Shown here one piece after another: positions 7,961 to 16,558 of a stretch of DNA of 64,000 bases. Made by a program: the position numbers and the translations under genes. The stretch's first letter is position 1; every line of letters begins with the position of its first letter. Origin of the DNA: Glutamicibacter arilaitensis Re117 (GTDB lineage: Bacteria; Actinomycetota; Actinomycetes; Actinomycetales; Micrococcaceae); NCBI RefSeq assembly GCF_000197735.1, contig NC_014550.1, forward strand, positions 3,348,001 through 3,412,000. Reading direction: 5' to 3'. The notes below the pieces were generated by a model. The model was not told the origin of the DNA and made no database searches. It was given only the letters and a program-made list of their open reading frames with translations.

Positions 7961-8322
7961 GATTATGCAGAATGTCGGTTGTAGCCTGTGCTTGGATGTT
8001 GGTATCGCCGAGGCATTTCATGGTCGAAGTTTGAATGGTTGAGCCCATAGCCAGATGGGATCGGGGCGATCTAGGGGTGCGGTGGGGCAATACCCGTGGA
8101 GTGGCTAATCTTTCGACACATAGTTTATGAAACTGAGTTTTGCGACGAAATATCCTCGAAAATCTGTTGAGTTCTCAATCGTCGAGGATTTCCACTCAAC
8201 CTGGCGCATGACTGTGTCACAAACGACCGTTTTAGAAACTGTCGAATGGTCTTAGTGTTCCTCCCATAGAGTCAGATGTATTTAGGTAAGAGGCGGTGGT
8301 CGGTTTTGGTTTCTGGTCTGTT
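7961..8322. other. gene-free interval with possible res-like sites
   Basis: No coding region. Segments such as CGACACATAGTTTATGAAAC (8115-8134) and TGTCACAAACGACC (from 8215) resemble the arms found beside the 4.4-5.0 kb recombinase (CGACACATAGTTACGA). They may be res-type recombination subsites or transposon-end debris. This is a visual similarity only. Confidence 0.3.
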
Positions 8323-8378
8323 ATGATGATGTCATCATGATCAGCCCGCTCGCCTTATGGCTCGGGCTGATTTTCTTT
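8323..8378 (+). ncRNA. candidate abiF-associated structured RNA (two hairpins)
   Basis: Two consecutive hairpins directly upstream of the Abi gene: ATGATG-ATGT-CATCAT (8323-8338), then ATCAGCCCG ... CGGGCTGAT (8340-8371) followed by a U-rich stretch TTTCTTTAA. The gene's RBS (CAGGGAAG) and ATG follow at once. Abi_2/AbiF proteins are, to my knowledge, often preceded by a small structured RNA (abiF RNA motif). Alternatively the second hairpin is only a terminator or attenuator. Confidence 0.55.
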
Positions 8379-8391
8379 AACAGGGAAGTTC

Positions 8392-9381
8392 ATGGCTCAA
8401 TACACTAAAAAGTGGCTATCGGTAGAAGAGCAGCTCGCGAAGCTTGAGCTTAATGGTGTGCTGATTGGTGATCGTGAAGCAGGGATACAGCTACTGAGGG
8501 CTGTGGGGTATTACCGTCTGACAGGGTATTTGTATCCCTTCCGCGATTCTCATTTTGTTTATGAGGCGGATGGTCGAGAACATGTCCAGGTGTTGAGTAC
8601 CTACCGCAGGGGTACCTCGCTGGAACATGCTAGAAAACTCATTGATTTCGATCGAGCCTTGCGAATTCTGGTGTTGGATGGCATCGAGCGCATTGAAATT
8701 TCGTTGCGCATGCAACTTGGGTATGTCTTGGGTAGGAAGTCGCCATTCGCGCATCTTGACGCCACACAATTCGTTTCTTCGTTTACGACTAGCGAAGCCG
8801 AAGCCGGGGGAGTCATTCGGCCGAGTAAGCATGAAGTACTCATCACTCGGACGCGGGAACGGCAAAGTAGTTCAGATGAGTCTTTCGTGGCACATTTTCG
8901 TCAAAAGTATGATGATCAGATGCCGATTTGGGCACTTACCGAGATTATGGAGTTCGGGCATCTGAGCAGGATGTATGGCGGGCTTCAGAACTCGACAGGC
9001 ACAGAGATCGCAATGACGTATGGTGTCCCTTCCAAGAGGATCATGGCAAGCTGGATCGCGAGCCTCAACTATGTGCGTAATGTTTCCGCGCACCACGCGA
9101 GGCTCTTTAACCGAAAACTTGTCTTTGCGCCGAAGCGACCTGCGCTTGGCCAGATTCCGCTGCTGGATCATTTGAAAGAAGAGGAATCATCTAAGCAGGT
9201 CTTCGGGCTCTACAACGTAGTAGCTATCATGGCCTATCTATTGCGATCGATCGATCCCGAATGCGACTGGTCCGAAAAAATGATCGAGCTGATAAATGGC
9301 TTTCCCAGCTCTTCTAGCCTCACCGTTGACAGCCTGGGTATGCCAGCGAATTGGTCTGATTTAGCCATATGGGCGAAGTAG
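8392..9381 (+). CDS. Abi_2/AbiD/F-like abortive infection HEPN protein
   Basis: 329 residues, family-typical length. The N-terminal signature (KKWLSVEEQLAKLELNGV ... LLRAVGYYRLTGYLYPF) and mid-region (IDFDRALRILVLDGIERIEISLR) are characteristic of Pfam Abi_2. The catalytic HEPN motif R-x4-H is intact at about R229-H234 (RNVSAHH), so RNase activity is plausible. It stands alone with its upstream structured RNA (8323-8378), which may act as antitoxin or inhibitor as in AbiF-type systems. Role: phage defence by RNA cleavage (family knowledge); the trigger is unknown. Confidence 0.85.
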   Translation: MAQYTKKWLSVEEQLAKLELNGVLIGDREAGIQLLRAVGYYRLTGYLYPFRDSHFVYEADGREHVQVLSTYRRGTSLEHARKLIDFDRALRILVLDGIERIEISLRMQLGYVLGRKSPFAHLDATQFVSSFTTSEAEAGGVIRPSKHEVLITRTRERQSSSDESFVAHFRQKYDDQMPIWALTEIMEFGHLSRMYGGLQNSTGTEIAMTYGVPSKRIMASWIASLNYVRNVSAHHARLFNRKLVFAPKRPALGQIPLLDHLKEEESSKQVFGLYNVVAIMAYLLRSIDPECDWSEKMIELINGFPSSSSLTVDSLGMPANWSDLAIWAK

Positions 9382-10028
9382 GAAAGCGTGCACTTCTTTT
9401 TGTGGTCTGATGTTGCTTAGGATGCGGGGTTTAATTGCCTGTCAGACGTGTTGCAACCGCATCACGCAGTAACGCGACGCAATTGGTTTGCTGAGGGTAT
9501 AGCCGGCAGCGCGGCTTACGCGGGTCGAATGTCTCTTTGTTTGCTTACTATGGTTCTGCTCTGGTTTTGAAGGTTGATGTGTAGTTTCTTCGGGAAGACT
9601 GCAAAGCGCCATATGAATCGATCAGTTTGGCGGCTCAAATATCCGATAGATGCGAATGGTCAGGCGACCAATATGGGCGCCTGACCATTCGATTGGGTTT
9701 TCCGCAAGGACGAGTGAGGTGAAACGCTCGGTCCGAACCGTGCGGGGTCCCGTCGCGGGTCTGAAGTTTGTATGGATTCAGGATAACAAGCAGATCGCAA
9801 TAGTCGTGAAGTTATCAACCTTCAATAATGAGAAAAGGGAACTGGGCTGAAAAGAGGTTTCTAAACTTCATTCGCTCAGTTCAAAGGGATTAGCTTCAGC
9901 GCGCTGCTCTAAGCCATTTTCCCCATGTTTCGGCTCAACTTGCTGGTTAGGCTTGTTTGGACCGCCCCCATGTTCGGCATCGCACGAGCGTTGATATTGT
10001 AGGTTCCCCTTGTAGCTTGGTAAGAGGG
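9382..10028. other. gene-free interval
   Basis: About 650 bp between the Abi gene and the end of the RNR operon. Its only clear structure is the 14-bp-stem hairpin at 9653-9691. Short open frames here overlap that hairpin and lack ribosome-binding sites, so I do not call genes. Confidence 0.4.
9653..9691. terminator. 14-bp inverted repeat, possible terminator
   Basis: CGAATGGTCAGGCG and its exact complement, separated by 11 bases. Only a weak T-rich stretch follows on the plus strand (TTGGGTTTT), so it may be a terminator remnant or a mobile-element end rather than a working Rho-independent terminator. Confidence 0.4.
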
Positions 10029-10604
10029 TCAGCGGGAATCAGTGTTTTGTTCGATGAGCTGAACAAGGCGAGAGACATAGTTTTGAAGAAATTCCACTGT
10101 GGATTCCTGGGTCACATGGCCGTCTGCATCGAGAAGCGTGGGTGACTGGGAAAGAAAGACTTCTGGTTGGCCGGGAGTGGGCATGTTGAAATATGAAAGG
10201 GCCAGCCTAAGGTTCTTCTGCGAGCTGTACCCGCCCATACGCCCAACGGAGTGACTGACGATTCCCGCGGGAAGGTTTTCCCAAGCGACATCGCTGTTGG
10301 GTTTGGAACCGATGTCTATGGCATTTTTCAGGCAGGAGGGGATGGTGCGGTTGTTCTCGGGCGTGACAAAAAATATCCCGTCGGAGGATTTGATGATCTT
10401 GCGGAACAGCGCGTATTCAGGCGGGGTCGGTTTGTCGCTGACCTGGGGGTCATCGTAGTCGAAATCGTAAAGAGGGAGATCCCGGATCTCGACGATGCGT
10501 GCGTTGTAGCCTTCAGGGAAATAGTCGATAAGATTGTGGGCGATTTTTCGTGCGTAGGATCCTCGACGCAGACTGCCGACGAGGACGGAGACGTTCTTAT
10601 TCAA
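10029..10604 (-). CDS. NADPH-dependent FMN reductase-like flavoprotein
   Basis: 191 residues, flavodoxin-like NADPH-dependent FMN/quinone reductase family. The phosphate loop is GSLRRGSYARK at the N-terminus; the flavin-proximal motif is FFVTPENNRTIPSCLKNAID, and a Gly-rich loop follows (GRMGGYSSQ). It lies 47 bp after nrdF on the same strand and is probably the last gene of the RNR operon. There it may reduce flavin for NrdI or supply electrons for cofactor assembly (inference). A stand-alone oxidative-stress quinone reductase is the alternative. Confidence 0.8.
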   Translation of the reverse strand: MNKNVSVLVGSLRRGSYARKIAHNLIDYFPEGYNARIVEIRDLPLYDFDYDDPQVSDKPTPPEYALFRKIIKSSDGIFFVTPENNRTIPSCLKNAIDIGSKPNSDVAWENLPAGIVSHSVGRMGGYSSQKNLRLALSYFNMPTPGQPEVFLSQSPTLLDADGHVTQESTVEFLQNYVSRLVQLIEQNTDSR

Positions 10605-10651
10605 GGGACAATGCTCTTTCTAGGATCGAGTATGTGGGAATGAGGATTGGG

Positions 10652-11677
10652 TTAGAAATCCCAGTCGTCGTCGCTGGTGTCTTCGGCTTTGCCGATGATG
10701 TAGGAAGAGCCGGACCCGGAAAAGAAGTCATGATTTTCATCCGCTCCTGGTGCGAGGGCAGCGAGGATCTCGGGGTTGACGTTTGTCTCTTCCGGTGTGA
10801 AGCGGGCTGGATAGCCAAGATTCATGAGCGCTTTGTTTGCGTTGTAGCGGACGAAGACGGCTACGTCGTCCATGAGCCCGAGCGGTTCGTAAAGCTCACC
10901 GGAGTACTGCAATTCGAGTTCATAGAGTTCTTCGAGGAGTGCATAGGTAAATTCGCGCATGTTTTCCTGCGTGGCAGGGGACTGGGTTTCGAGGCCTCGC
11001 TGGTACTTGTATCCGGAGTAGTAGCCGTGCACAGCCTTGTCGCGCAAGATCAGCCGGATCATGTCCGCGGTGTTTGTGAGTGTCGCGTGGACGGAGAAGT
11101 GCAACGGCAGATAGAACCCTGCATACAGGAGCAACGAGGAGAGCAGCGTTGAGGAGACTTTGCGCTTAAGCGGGTCATCCCCGTAATAGTGGGTAAGTAC
11201 CTTTTTACACCGTTCCTGGAGCATGTCGTTGGCAATGGCCCATCGGTAAGCGCTGTCAATCTCAGGCGTCGAGGTCAGAGTCGAAAAAACGGAGGAGTAG
11301 GAACGGGCGTGCACTGCTTGCATGAAGGCGATGTTGGTATAGACGGCTTCTTCGTGTTCTGTCTGTGAATCTTGGATCTGGCAGATTTCTCCGACGGTGG
11401 CCTGGACTGTGTCGAGCATGGTGAGCCCTGTGAATACGCGCATGGTTAGTGTTCGTTCTTCCTGGGTGAGTTTTTCCCATGCAGGAAGATCGTTGGAAAG
11501 TGGAACTTTTTCAGGGAGCCAAAAGTTGGCGGTGAGGCGGTTCCAGACTTCAAGGTCTTTATCGTCGACGACACGGTTCCAGTTGATAGGGCGTATGCGG
11601 GCGGCTGGGTTATGCCGGTAGCCTGGTGGGGTCACAGCGATCTCGGTATTCGAGTAAAGGGTGTCGTGAGAATTCAT
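10652..11677 (-). CDS. nrdF: ribonucleotide reductase small subunit NrdF, class Ie (QSK) type
   Basis: 341 residues with the usual NrdF C-terminus (GSGSSYIIGKAEDTSDDDWDF). Aligned to classical class Ib R2 the six metal-ligand positions read D89, Q120, H123, S180, K214 and H217: three glutamates (E98, E158 and E192 in E. coli NrdF numbering, constant offset 22) are Gln, Ser and Lys. The radical-site tyrosine is Y127 (ARSYSS). This Q-S-K set is the published signature of metal-free class Ie R2 proteins, which use a DOPA radical made from the tyrosine with NrdI and oxygen. So it should not bind the Mn2/Fe2 centre. It works with NrdE (downstream partner subunit) and NrdI upstream in the same operon. 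Confidence 0.93.
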   Translation of the reverse strand: MNSHDTLYSNTEIAVTPPGYRHNPAARIRPINWNRVVDDKDLEVWNRLTANFWLPEKVPLSNDLPAWEKLTQEERTLTMRVFTGLTMLDTVQATVGEICQIQDSQTEHEEAVYTNIAFMQAVHARSYSSVFSTLTSTPEIDSAYRWAIANDMLQERCKKVLTHYYGDDPLKRKVSSTLLSSLLLYAGFYLPLHFSVHATLTNTADMIRLILRDKAVHGYYSGYKYQRGLETQSPATQENMREFTYALLEELYELELQYSGELYEPLGLMDDVAVFVRYNANKALMNLGYPARFTPEETNVNPEILAALAPGADENHDFFSGSGSSYIIGKAEDTSDDDWDF

Positions 11678-11710
11678 TGTGGTTCCTTCTGGGAGATCAG
11701 AGTTTCAACG

Positions 11711-13876
11711 TTAAAGTGCGCATGAGACGCAGTTTTCGATTTCGGTGCCTTCGAGGGCGGGTTGACGCAGGCGGATGTAGTAGAGGGTTTTGATTCCGGC
11801 ACGCCAGGCGTAGATCTGCGCTTTGTTGATGTCCCGGGTGGTGGCGCTGTCGCGGAAGAATAACGTGAGTGAGAGGCCTTGGTCGACGTGGCGGGTGGCG
11901 GCGGCGTAGGTGTCGATGATCTTTTCGTAGCCGATCTCGTACGCGTCCTCGAAAAATTCGATGTTGGCGTCGGTCATGTGTGGGGCTGGGTAGTAGAGGC
12001 GGCCTAGTTTGCCTTCTTTTCGGATTTCGATCTTTGCCGCTATTGGATGGATTGATGCGGTCGCATTGTTGACATACGAGATCGATCCGGTCGGTGGGAT
12101 CGCCTGTAAATAGGCGTTGTAAATGCCGTGCGCCATGACTGACTTGCGTAGCGCCTGCCAGTCCTCACGGGTCGGGATCGCGATTCCTACTTGGCTGAAC
12201 AGTGCAGCGACTCGCTCGGTGGCAGGCAGCCAGTCTCGTTCGATGTACTTGTCGAAGTAGGAACCATCGGCGTAGGCCGAGGTCCCGAACCCGGCGAACG
12301 TCGTGCCACGTTCGATGGCGATCTGGTTTGAGACGCGTAGAGCGTGGTAGGTGACGGTGAGGAAATAGATGTCAGTGAAGTCGATGCCTTCCTCGCTGCC
12401 ATAACGAATGCGCTGCGAGGCGAGGAACCCGTGAAGGTTCATTTGGCCGAGTCCAATCGCGTGCGATGCGTTGTTCCCCGCTGCGATCGACGGCACTGCG
12501 TCGATGTCTGTCTGGTCCGAGACGCTCGTCAGCGCGCGCACGGCGGTTTCGATGGTGGCGCCGAAGTCGGGAGAGTCCATCGCAGCGGCGATGTTCAGCG
12601 AGCCGAGATTGCATGAGATGTCATTCCCGATCTTCGTGTAGCCGCCGGCGGTGTCTAGGGTCGAGGGCGTGTTAACCTGGAGGATTTCGCTGCATAGATT
12701 CGACATGTTGACATGCCCCGCGAGCGGGTTGGCGCGGTTGACGGTGTCCTCGAAGAGGACGTAGGGGTAGCCGGACTCGAACTGCAGTTCGGCGAGGGTC
12801 TTGAAGAACTCGCGGGCGCTGATCGTGGTCTTGCGGATCCGTGGGTTCGCAACCAGTTCGTCGTAATGGTCGTTTACCGACAGGTCAGATAAGGGCTTGC
12901 CGTACTCGCGCGCGACGTCGTAGGGACTGAATAGGTGCATGTCCCGGTTCTCCTTCGCGAGTTTGAAGGTGACGTCGGGGATCACGACGCCCAGGGAGAG
13001 CGTTTTGATCCGAACCTTCTCATCCGCATTCTCGCGCTTCGTGTCGAGGAACCGGAGGATATCCGGGTGGTGTGCGTGAAGGTAGACCGCGCCGGCGCCT
13101 TGGCGGGCGCCGAGCTGGTTGGCGTAGGAGAAAGAATCTTCCAGGATCTTCATGACCGGCACGACCCCGGACGCCTGGTTCTGGATCTGTTTGATCGGCG
13201 CGCCGGTCTCGCGCAGGTTCGTCAGCAGCAGGGCGACGCCGCCGCCGCGCTTGGACAGCTGCAACGCCGAGTTCACGCCCCGGCCGATGGACTCCAGGTT
13301 GTCCTCCAGCCGCAGCAGGAAGCAGGAGACCAGCTCGCCGCGTTGTGCTTTTCCGGCGTTCAAGAACGTCGGGGTTGCTGGCTGGAAACGTCCCGAGATC
13401 ATCTCGTCTGCCAGGCTGGTCGTGAGGGTTTCGTTGCCTTGCCCGAGGAATAGCGCGGTAGCGGCAACGCGTTCTCCGAAGTTCTCCAAGTACGTGGTCC
13501 CGTCGAAAGTGCGCAGGGCGTAGGAAGTGAAGAATTTGAAGGCACCGAGGAAGGTGGCAAAGCGGTGCCCGGCCATCTGTACGCGTTCGTGGAGCGAGGT
13601 CACGAAAGCGGGGTCGTAGGCGCGCAGGAACGCTTCCTCGTAGTAATTGTTGTCGATCAGCCATTCCAGCCGCCCCCATACCGAGCCGAACATCTTGGTG
13701 TTCGGGATGACGTGCTGGCGGAAGTATGCGCATGCGGCCTCGCGGTCCTTGCTGAACTGGATCGATCCATCGGGGCCGAACAGGTTCAGCTGCGCGTTCA
13801 GTGCGTGGTAGTCCTTTCGCGCCCCTATGCCCTCCGGTTGCGTGAGAGCCTGCGGGGAGTCGATGGTAGTGGTCAT
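11711..13876 (-). CDS. nrdE: ribonucleotide reductase catalytic subunit NrdE
   Basis: 721 residues, normal for class Ib/Ie R1; reduces ribonucleoside diphosphates to dNDPs. Catalytic residues are visible: C185 ([11 protein letters not shown]) and C422 (ISCNLGSLN) as the redox pair, N393/C395/E397 in MSNLCSEIL, and the C-terminal ENCVSCAL pair (C716, C719) that shuttles electrons from NrdH. It lacks the long ATP-cone of class Ia. The start overlaps the nrdI stop by 4 bp (ATGA), so the two are translationally coupled. nrdF follows after 33 bp. Confidence 0.96.
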   Translation of the reverse strand: MTTTIDSPQALTQPEGIGARKDYHALNAQLNLFGPDGSIQFSKDREAACAYFRQHVIPNTKMFGSVWGRLEWLIDNNYYEEAFLRAYDPAFVTSLHERVQMAGHRFATFLGAFKFFTSYALRTFDGTTYLENFGERVAATALFLGQGNETLTTSLADEMISGRFQPATPTFLNAGKAQRGELVSCFLLRLEDNLESIGRGVNSALQLSKRGGGVALLLTNLRETGAPIKQIQNQASGVVPVMKILEDSFSYANQLGARQGAGAVYLHAHHPDILRFLDTKRENADEKVRIKTLSLGVVIPDVTFKLAKENRDMHLFSPYDVAREYGKPLSDLSVNDHYDELVANPRIRKTTISAREFFKTLAELQFESGYPYVLFEDTVNRANPLAGHVNMSNLCSEILQVNTPSTLDTAGGYTKIGNDISCNLGSLNIAAAMDSPDFGATIETAVRALTSVSDQTDIDAVPSIAAGNNASHAIGLGQMNLHGFLASQRIRYGSEEGIDFTDIYFLTVTYHALRVSNQIAIERGTTFAGFGTSAYADGSYFDKYIERDWLPATERVAALFSQVGIAIPTREDWQALRKSVMAHGIYNAYLQAIPPTGSISYVNNATASIHPIAAKIEIRKEGKLGRLYYPAPHMTDANIEFFEDAYEIGYEKIIDTYAAATRHVDQGLSLTLFFRDSATTRDINKAQIYAWRAGIKTLYYIRLRQPALEGTEIENCVSCAL

Positions 13877-14361
13877 GCCGTCTTCCTTTCCTCTGTGTGC
13901 TGCTGCGCCCAGAAGCGGGGCAGTCCTTCTCTGACGCGTTCGACATCGCGGTCAGTGCCGAGCAATTCGAAGCGGTACAGCTCGGGCACTTGGCACTTGG
14001 TCGAGATGATGGGGCCGGCGAGGCAGTAGTGCTCGCCGAAGTTGGTGTTGCCAGCGGTGATGACCCCGCGGATCAGTGCCCGGTTGGCAGGGTCGTTCAG
14101 GAACATGCCCACCTGCTTCGGAACTGCACCTGTGCGCTCTCCGCCGCCATAGGTCGGCACGATCAGCACGAACGGCCTATTTACCCGAAGCAGCCCCTCC
14201 TGACGGGGCCGCAGCGGGATGCGCACCGCATGCAACTGCAGCCGGTCGACGAAGCGGCTGGTGTTCTCCGACACGCTCGAAAAGTACACGAGATTCGGAG
14301 AATCAGAATCTTTGAATTCTCGTACCTCGCGGTCTAAGAATTTATTTCTTTGGGAGGTCAC
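13873..14361 (-). CDS. nrdI: NrdI flavodoxin-like RNR activation protein
   Basis: 162 residues, slightly long at the N-terminus. FMN-binding loops are [14 protein letters not shown] (phosphate), [16 protein letters not shown] and [14 protein letters not shown], all typical of NrdI. It starts with GTG behind a strong AAGGAGG site. NrdI supplies the oxidant (superoxide) for radical generation, by Mn oxidation in class Ib or by tyrosine-to-DOPA conversion in class Ie, the variant indicated here. First gene of nrdI-nrdE-nrdF; nrdH is not here but at 58065. Confidence 0.95.
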   Translation of the reverse strand: MTSQRNKFLDREVREFKDSDSPNLVYFSSVSENTSRFVDRLQLHAVRIPLRPRQEGLLRVNRPFVLIVPTYGGGERTGAVPKQVGMFLNDPANRALIRGVITAGNTNFGEHYCLAGPIISTKCQVPELYRFELLGTDRDVERVREGLPRFWAQQHTEERKTA

Positions 14362-14444
14362 CTTAGTATCTCCTCCTTCACTCAGTTGATGTCGGATTGA
14401 TAAAAGCTATCGAACTAGATGTAGTGCCTAGCCGAGGCTGAGAG

Positions 14445-14458
14445 CACAACATGTTGTG
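14445..14458. promoter_or_regulatory. candidate NrdR box upstream of nrdIEF
   Basis: A perfect 14-bp palindrome CACAACATGTTGTG, flanked by G and T, about 84 bp upstream of the nrdI start. It resembles the NrdR consensus (ACAC-WATATAT-GTGT-like) in size and outer bases, though its centre is CATG. A second box at about 30-bp spacing was not found, so binding by NrdR is a hypothesis. Confidence 0.4.
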
Positions 14459-14632
14459 TCAACAACCATAACTTCGATGGGGCGAACTAACAACTTCGAT
14501 CCCTCAAGCTATGGAAATAACTGAGGTTTCGTGTCCACTTCTGGATCGCTCACTGCCTTGATGTGCACTCAATGATGAGGAACGGTCAGTGTTGGAGAAC
14601 GATTAGTTGGGAGAGTTTAGGGTCGTCATTAG

Positions 14633-15441
14633 AGCAAGCATGGCGTCTGTATTTCCGCATTAACGGGTCATGCTGAACGTTACGAGGAGCATCTGAGCGA
14701 TGGTCTTGGTTGTATTCATGGTGATCCGGACGTGTTCAAAGAGAAGATCATCGCTCACGAGTTGGAAAGCGAGAATCTGAATCGGTTGAAACTCCATTGG
14801 TGAAAGAACTTGAGGCCCAGGGCCACACGTTCGCACCGATGGAGTTTGCTGCGTTAGTGCATGAAGAATCGTCCATGTTGAGCGCGAAGCTGCAATGGGA
14901 TCTGCGCAAGGACGGGACGAACTACGTCATTGACGCGGTGTTGATATCTCAAGCGTCTGCGCGCGAGGTGGCGGCGAGTTTGGATAAGCGCGGCTACACC
15001 TATGACGTGGTGAGTGTGCAAGCGACGTTCGAGGAATCCAAGGCTGGGATCTATGGTCGCTGGCTAGAGGGCTGTGCAGCCTTTGAGCGTGGTGAAAGCC
15101 AGCTTGGAGGTCGTCCGGTGCCGTCGGATTTTGCGAACAATCTGATCACACCGGATGGTAAATTGGCGACGGAAAAATCCGAGAAGAGGCTGTCAGAGCG
15201 CGGCGAGGGAGTAGTGAGTTTCAGGCAATACCGGCGCTGTTCTGCAACGCCGGAAATTGACCAAGTGAAACATGACGGAAAGCTCATAGCACGTTGCGCG
15301 GCGGCTGCACGGCAGATATTTCCCACGGCGCATGAGGTGCCGAAAACTCTCCGACAAATGAACCGTCCTGGCGCAGATCGGGAACCGGGATCGGAGACTA
15401 ACGGCACGCCCTCCCCGTCCCCCGATATGTGCCGTAGGTGA
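14633..15441 (+). pseudogene. zeta-toxin-like protein, truncated and frameshifted
   Basis: Two adjoining frames. The first (14633-14803) reads KHGVCISALTGHAERYEE, then IHGDPDVFKEKIIAHELE; the second (from 14797) reads MEFAALVHEESSMLSAKL, then NYVIDAVLIS and RGYTYDVVSVQAT. The DPDxFK and ALVHEESS elements and the spacing match the zeta-toxin/UNG-kinase family downstream of the P-loop. The P-loop part is missing and no start precedes 14633, so it is a decayed fragment, probably from the adjacent mobilization module. The last 60 residues look unrelated. Confidence 0.6.
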
Positions 15442-15572
15442 ACTCAGGTACCGCAGCTTGTGGCTTGTGGGCGGGCGGTCGCTTGGTTCCTGCTGTCCAC
15501 GTGGGTGCAGGAAAAGCAGCGCAGCGGGTGGGCTTTTGCTGTGTACAGGTGGGCAGGAGGCCACCCGCGTGA
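15441..15572 (+). repeat. plasmid repeat R, copy 1
   Basis: One of three related ~125-bp elements (the others are on the minus strand at 54534-54660 and 60383-60506). The shared core reads GGTTCCTGCTGTCCA, then GCAGGAAAAGCAGCG, then GGGCTTTTGCTGTG, and ends GTGGGCAGGAGG. The AAAAGCAGCG...GCTTTTGCTG part can pair. It sits between the zeta fragment and the mobilization region. Function unknown. Confidence 0.6.
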
Positions 15573-15593
15573 CCAGGAATAAAGAAGAGGGCC

Positions 15594-15617
15594 GGCACTC
15601 ACCGTGAGGTGAGTGCC
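15594..15617. terminator. hairpin at end of the 15639 gene
   Basis: GGCACTCACC-GTGA-GGTGAGTGCC, a perfect 10-bp stem with a GNRA-type loop. It lies just past the stop of the minus-strand gene at 15639. T tracts are short on both sides, so a bidirectional weak terminator is the best reading. Confidence 0.55.
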
Positions 15618-15638
15618 GCCCCTTTGCTGTGTGTTCGT

Positions 15639-15905
15639 TTAACTTTCGGCTGCTGGGGTCGTTTCGCTGGTTTTTTTGCGAGGCCGGCGGCGGGATGGGG
15701 CGCCGATTTTATTCAGTTCGGTTTGCGTCCAACCCTTTTTCAGTGCGGCCGTGAAAGCTTGCTTTTCGGCGGCCTTGGCTTGGTCTAGTTGCTGTTCGGC
15801 TTCCACGCGTGCGGCAACTGCTTGGGCAATATCGTTGGCGGCTTGCATGCGCAGGTCGTTTTGCGCTTGGAGCTGTTCGAGAATGCGGGTTGCTGCGTCA
15901 CTCAT
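15639..15905 (-). CDS. small coiled-coil protein beside the mobilization genes
   Basis: 88 residues from MSDAATRILEQL, preceded by GGAAGGTACC. Mostly a charged coiled coil (QAQNDLRMQAANDIAQAVAARVEAEQQLDQ) followed by a KKGWTQTELNKIG helix-turn and a basic Arg/Lys tail (SRRRPRKKTS), so it may bind DNA. It is transcribed away from mobC across the candidate oriT and is probably a relaxosome accessory or regulator; no family recognised. Confidence 0.65.
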   Translation of the reverse strand: MSDAATRILEQLQAQNDLRMQAANDIAQAVAARVEAEQQLDQAKAAEKQAFTAALKKGWTQTELNKIGAPSRRRPRKKTSETTPAAES

Positions 15906-16005
15906 GGTTGGTACCTTCCGGTAGGTTTGTGCCGGATCGACCGGGCCGATCCGGCGATGGTCTGCTGCTTCCAGCGTAGCGCGGTCACGTTGCGAAGCCA
16001 ACGCA

Positions 16006-16135
16006 CCCTGCACCCTGGTGAGGTGCAGGGCCCCGCCACGGAGGCGGAGCAAGCTATACACTTAGCACGGCTAAGTGGCTCGCATCCTTGATCTTCGATT
16101 CTGTGGATGAGACAATTGACCTGTTAGGTCAATTG
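16006..16135. other. candidate oriT with three inverted repeats
   Basis: Non-coding stretch between divergent mobilization genes with three perfect dyads: CCCTGCACC/GGTGCAGGG (16006-16030), CACTTAGC-ACG-GCTAAGTG (16059-16077) and CAATTGACC-TGTTA-GGTCAATTG (16113-16135). Clustered dyads next to mobC and the relaxase are typical of origins of transfer. The nic site cannot be assigned by eye; the third dyad may instead be a mobC operator. Confidence 0.55.
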
Positions 16136-16165
16136 GTGTTGCACTGGGCTGGAAGGTTGGTTCGC

Positions 16166-16558
16166 ATGACTCGCTTCGATTCTCGGAAGCGTCAGTCGAA
16201 CGCTGCCGGTGGCCGTTCGGTGCGCCGCGAGGTGAAGCTCACCGTTGACCAGAACTTGGCGTTGCAGGTCATGGCCGATGAGGCTGGCGTGTCGGTGGCT
16301 CGCCTTTTGGTGGAATCCACCTTGTCGCAGTCTCGTGGTGAGACTGCTGCCGAGCGCCACGAGCTGATTACCTCGTTGTTCTTGTTGCAGCGTGGTCTTG
16401 CTGCGGCGGGGAACAACATCAACCAGATCGCCAGGGCCGCGAATGCGACCGGTGAAATCAAGGGCGAGCTGCACGATTCGTTGGAGCATCTGCGGGCAAC
16501 CGTGAAACGTATTGACGAGGTCTTGGAGTCGTTGAAGATTGCGGGTGATCCAGCATGA
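16166..16558 (+). CDS. MobC-like relaxosome protein
   Basis: 130 residues from MTRFDSRKRQ. Basic N-terminus, then a ribbon-helix-helix-like segment (RREVKLTVDQNLALQVMADEAGVSVARLLVES) and the bacterial mobilization (MobC) signature near the C-terminus (RGLAAAGNNINQIARAANATGE). It would bind oriT and help the relaxase. Its stop overlaps the relaxase start (ATGA), so they are coupled. An upstream in-frame ATG (16088) lies in the dyad region and is less likely. Confidence 0.88.
   Translation: MTRFDSRKRQSNAAGGRSVRREVKLTVDQNLALQVMADEAGVSVARLLVESTLSQSRGETAAERHELITSLFLLQRGLAAAGNNINQIARAANATGEIKGELHDSLEHLRATVKRIDEVLESLKIAGDPA

Noticed and set aside
7961..8322. A second copy of the recombinase res site
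   Set aside because: Only short matches (CGACACATAG) by eye; kept as a weak note in the interval entry rather than a site call.
9650..9850. 66-codon plus frame in the gene-free interval
   Set aside because: Overlaps the 14-bp hairpin and has no RBS or recognisable protein.
11711..13876. Plus-strand long frames opposite nrdE
   Set aside because: GC-rich antisense shadow frames; no domain or ribosome-binding site, while nrdE is complete.
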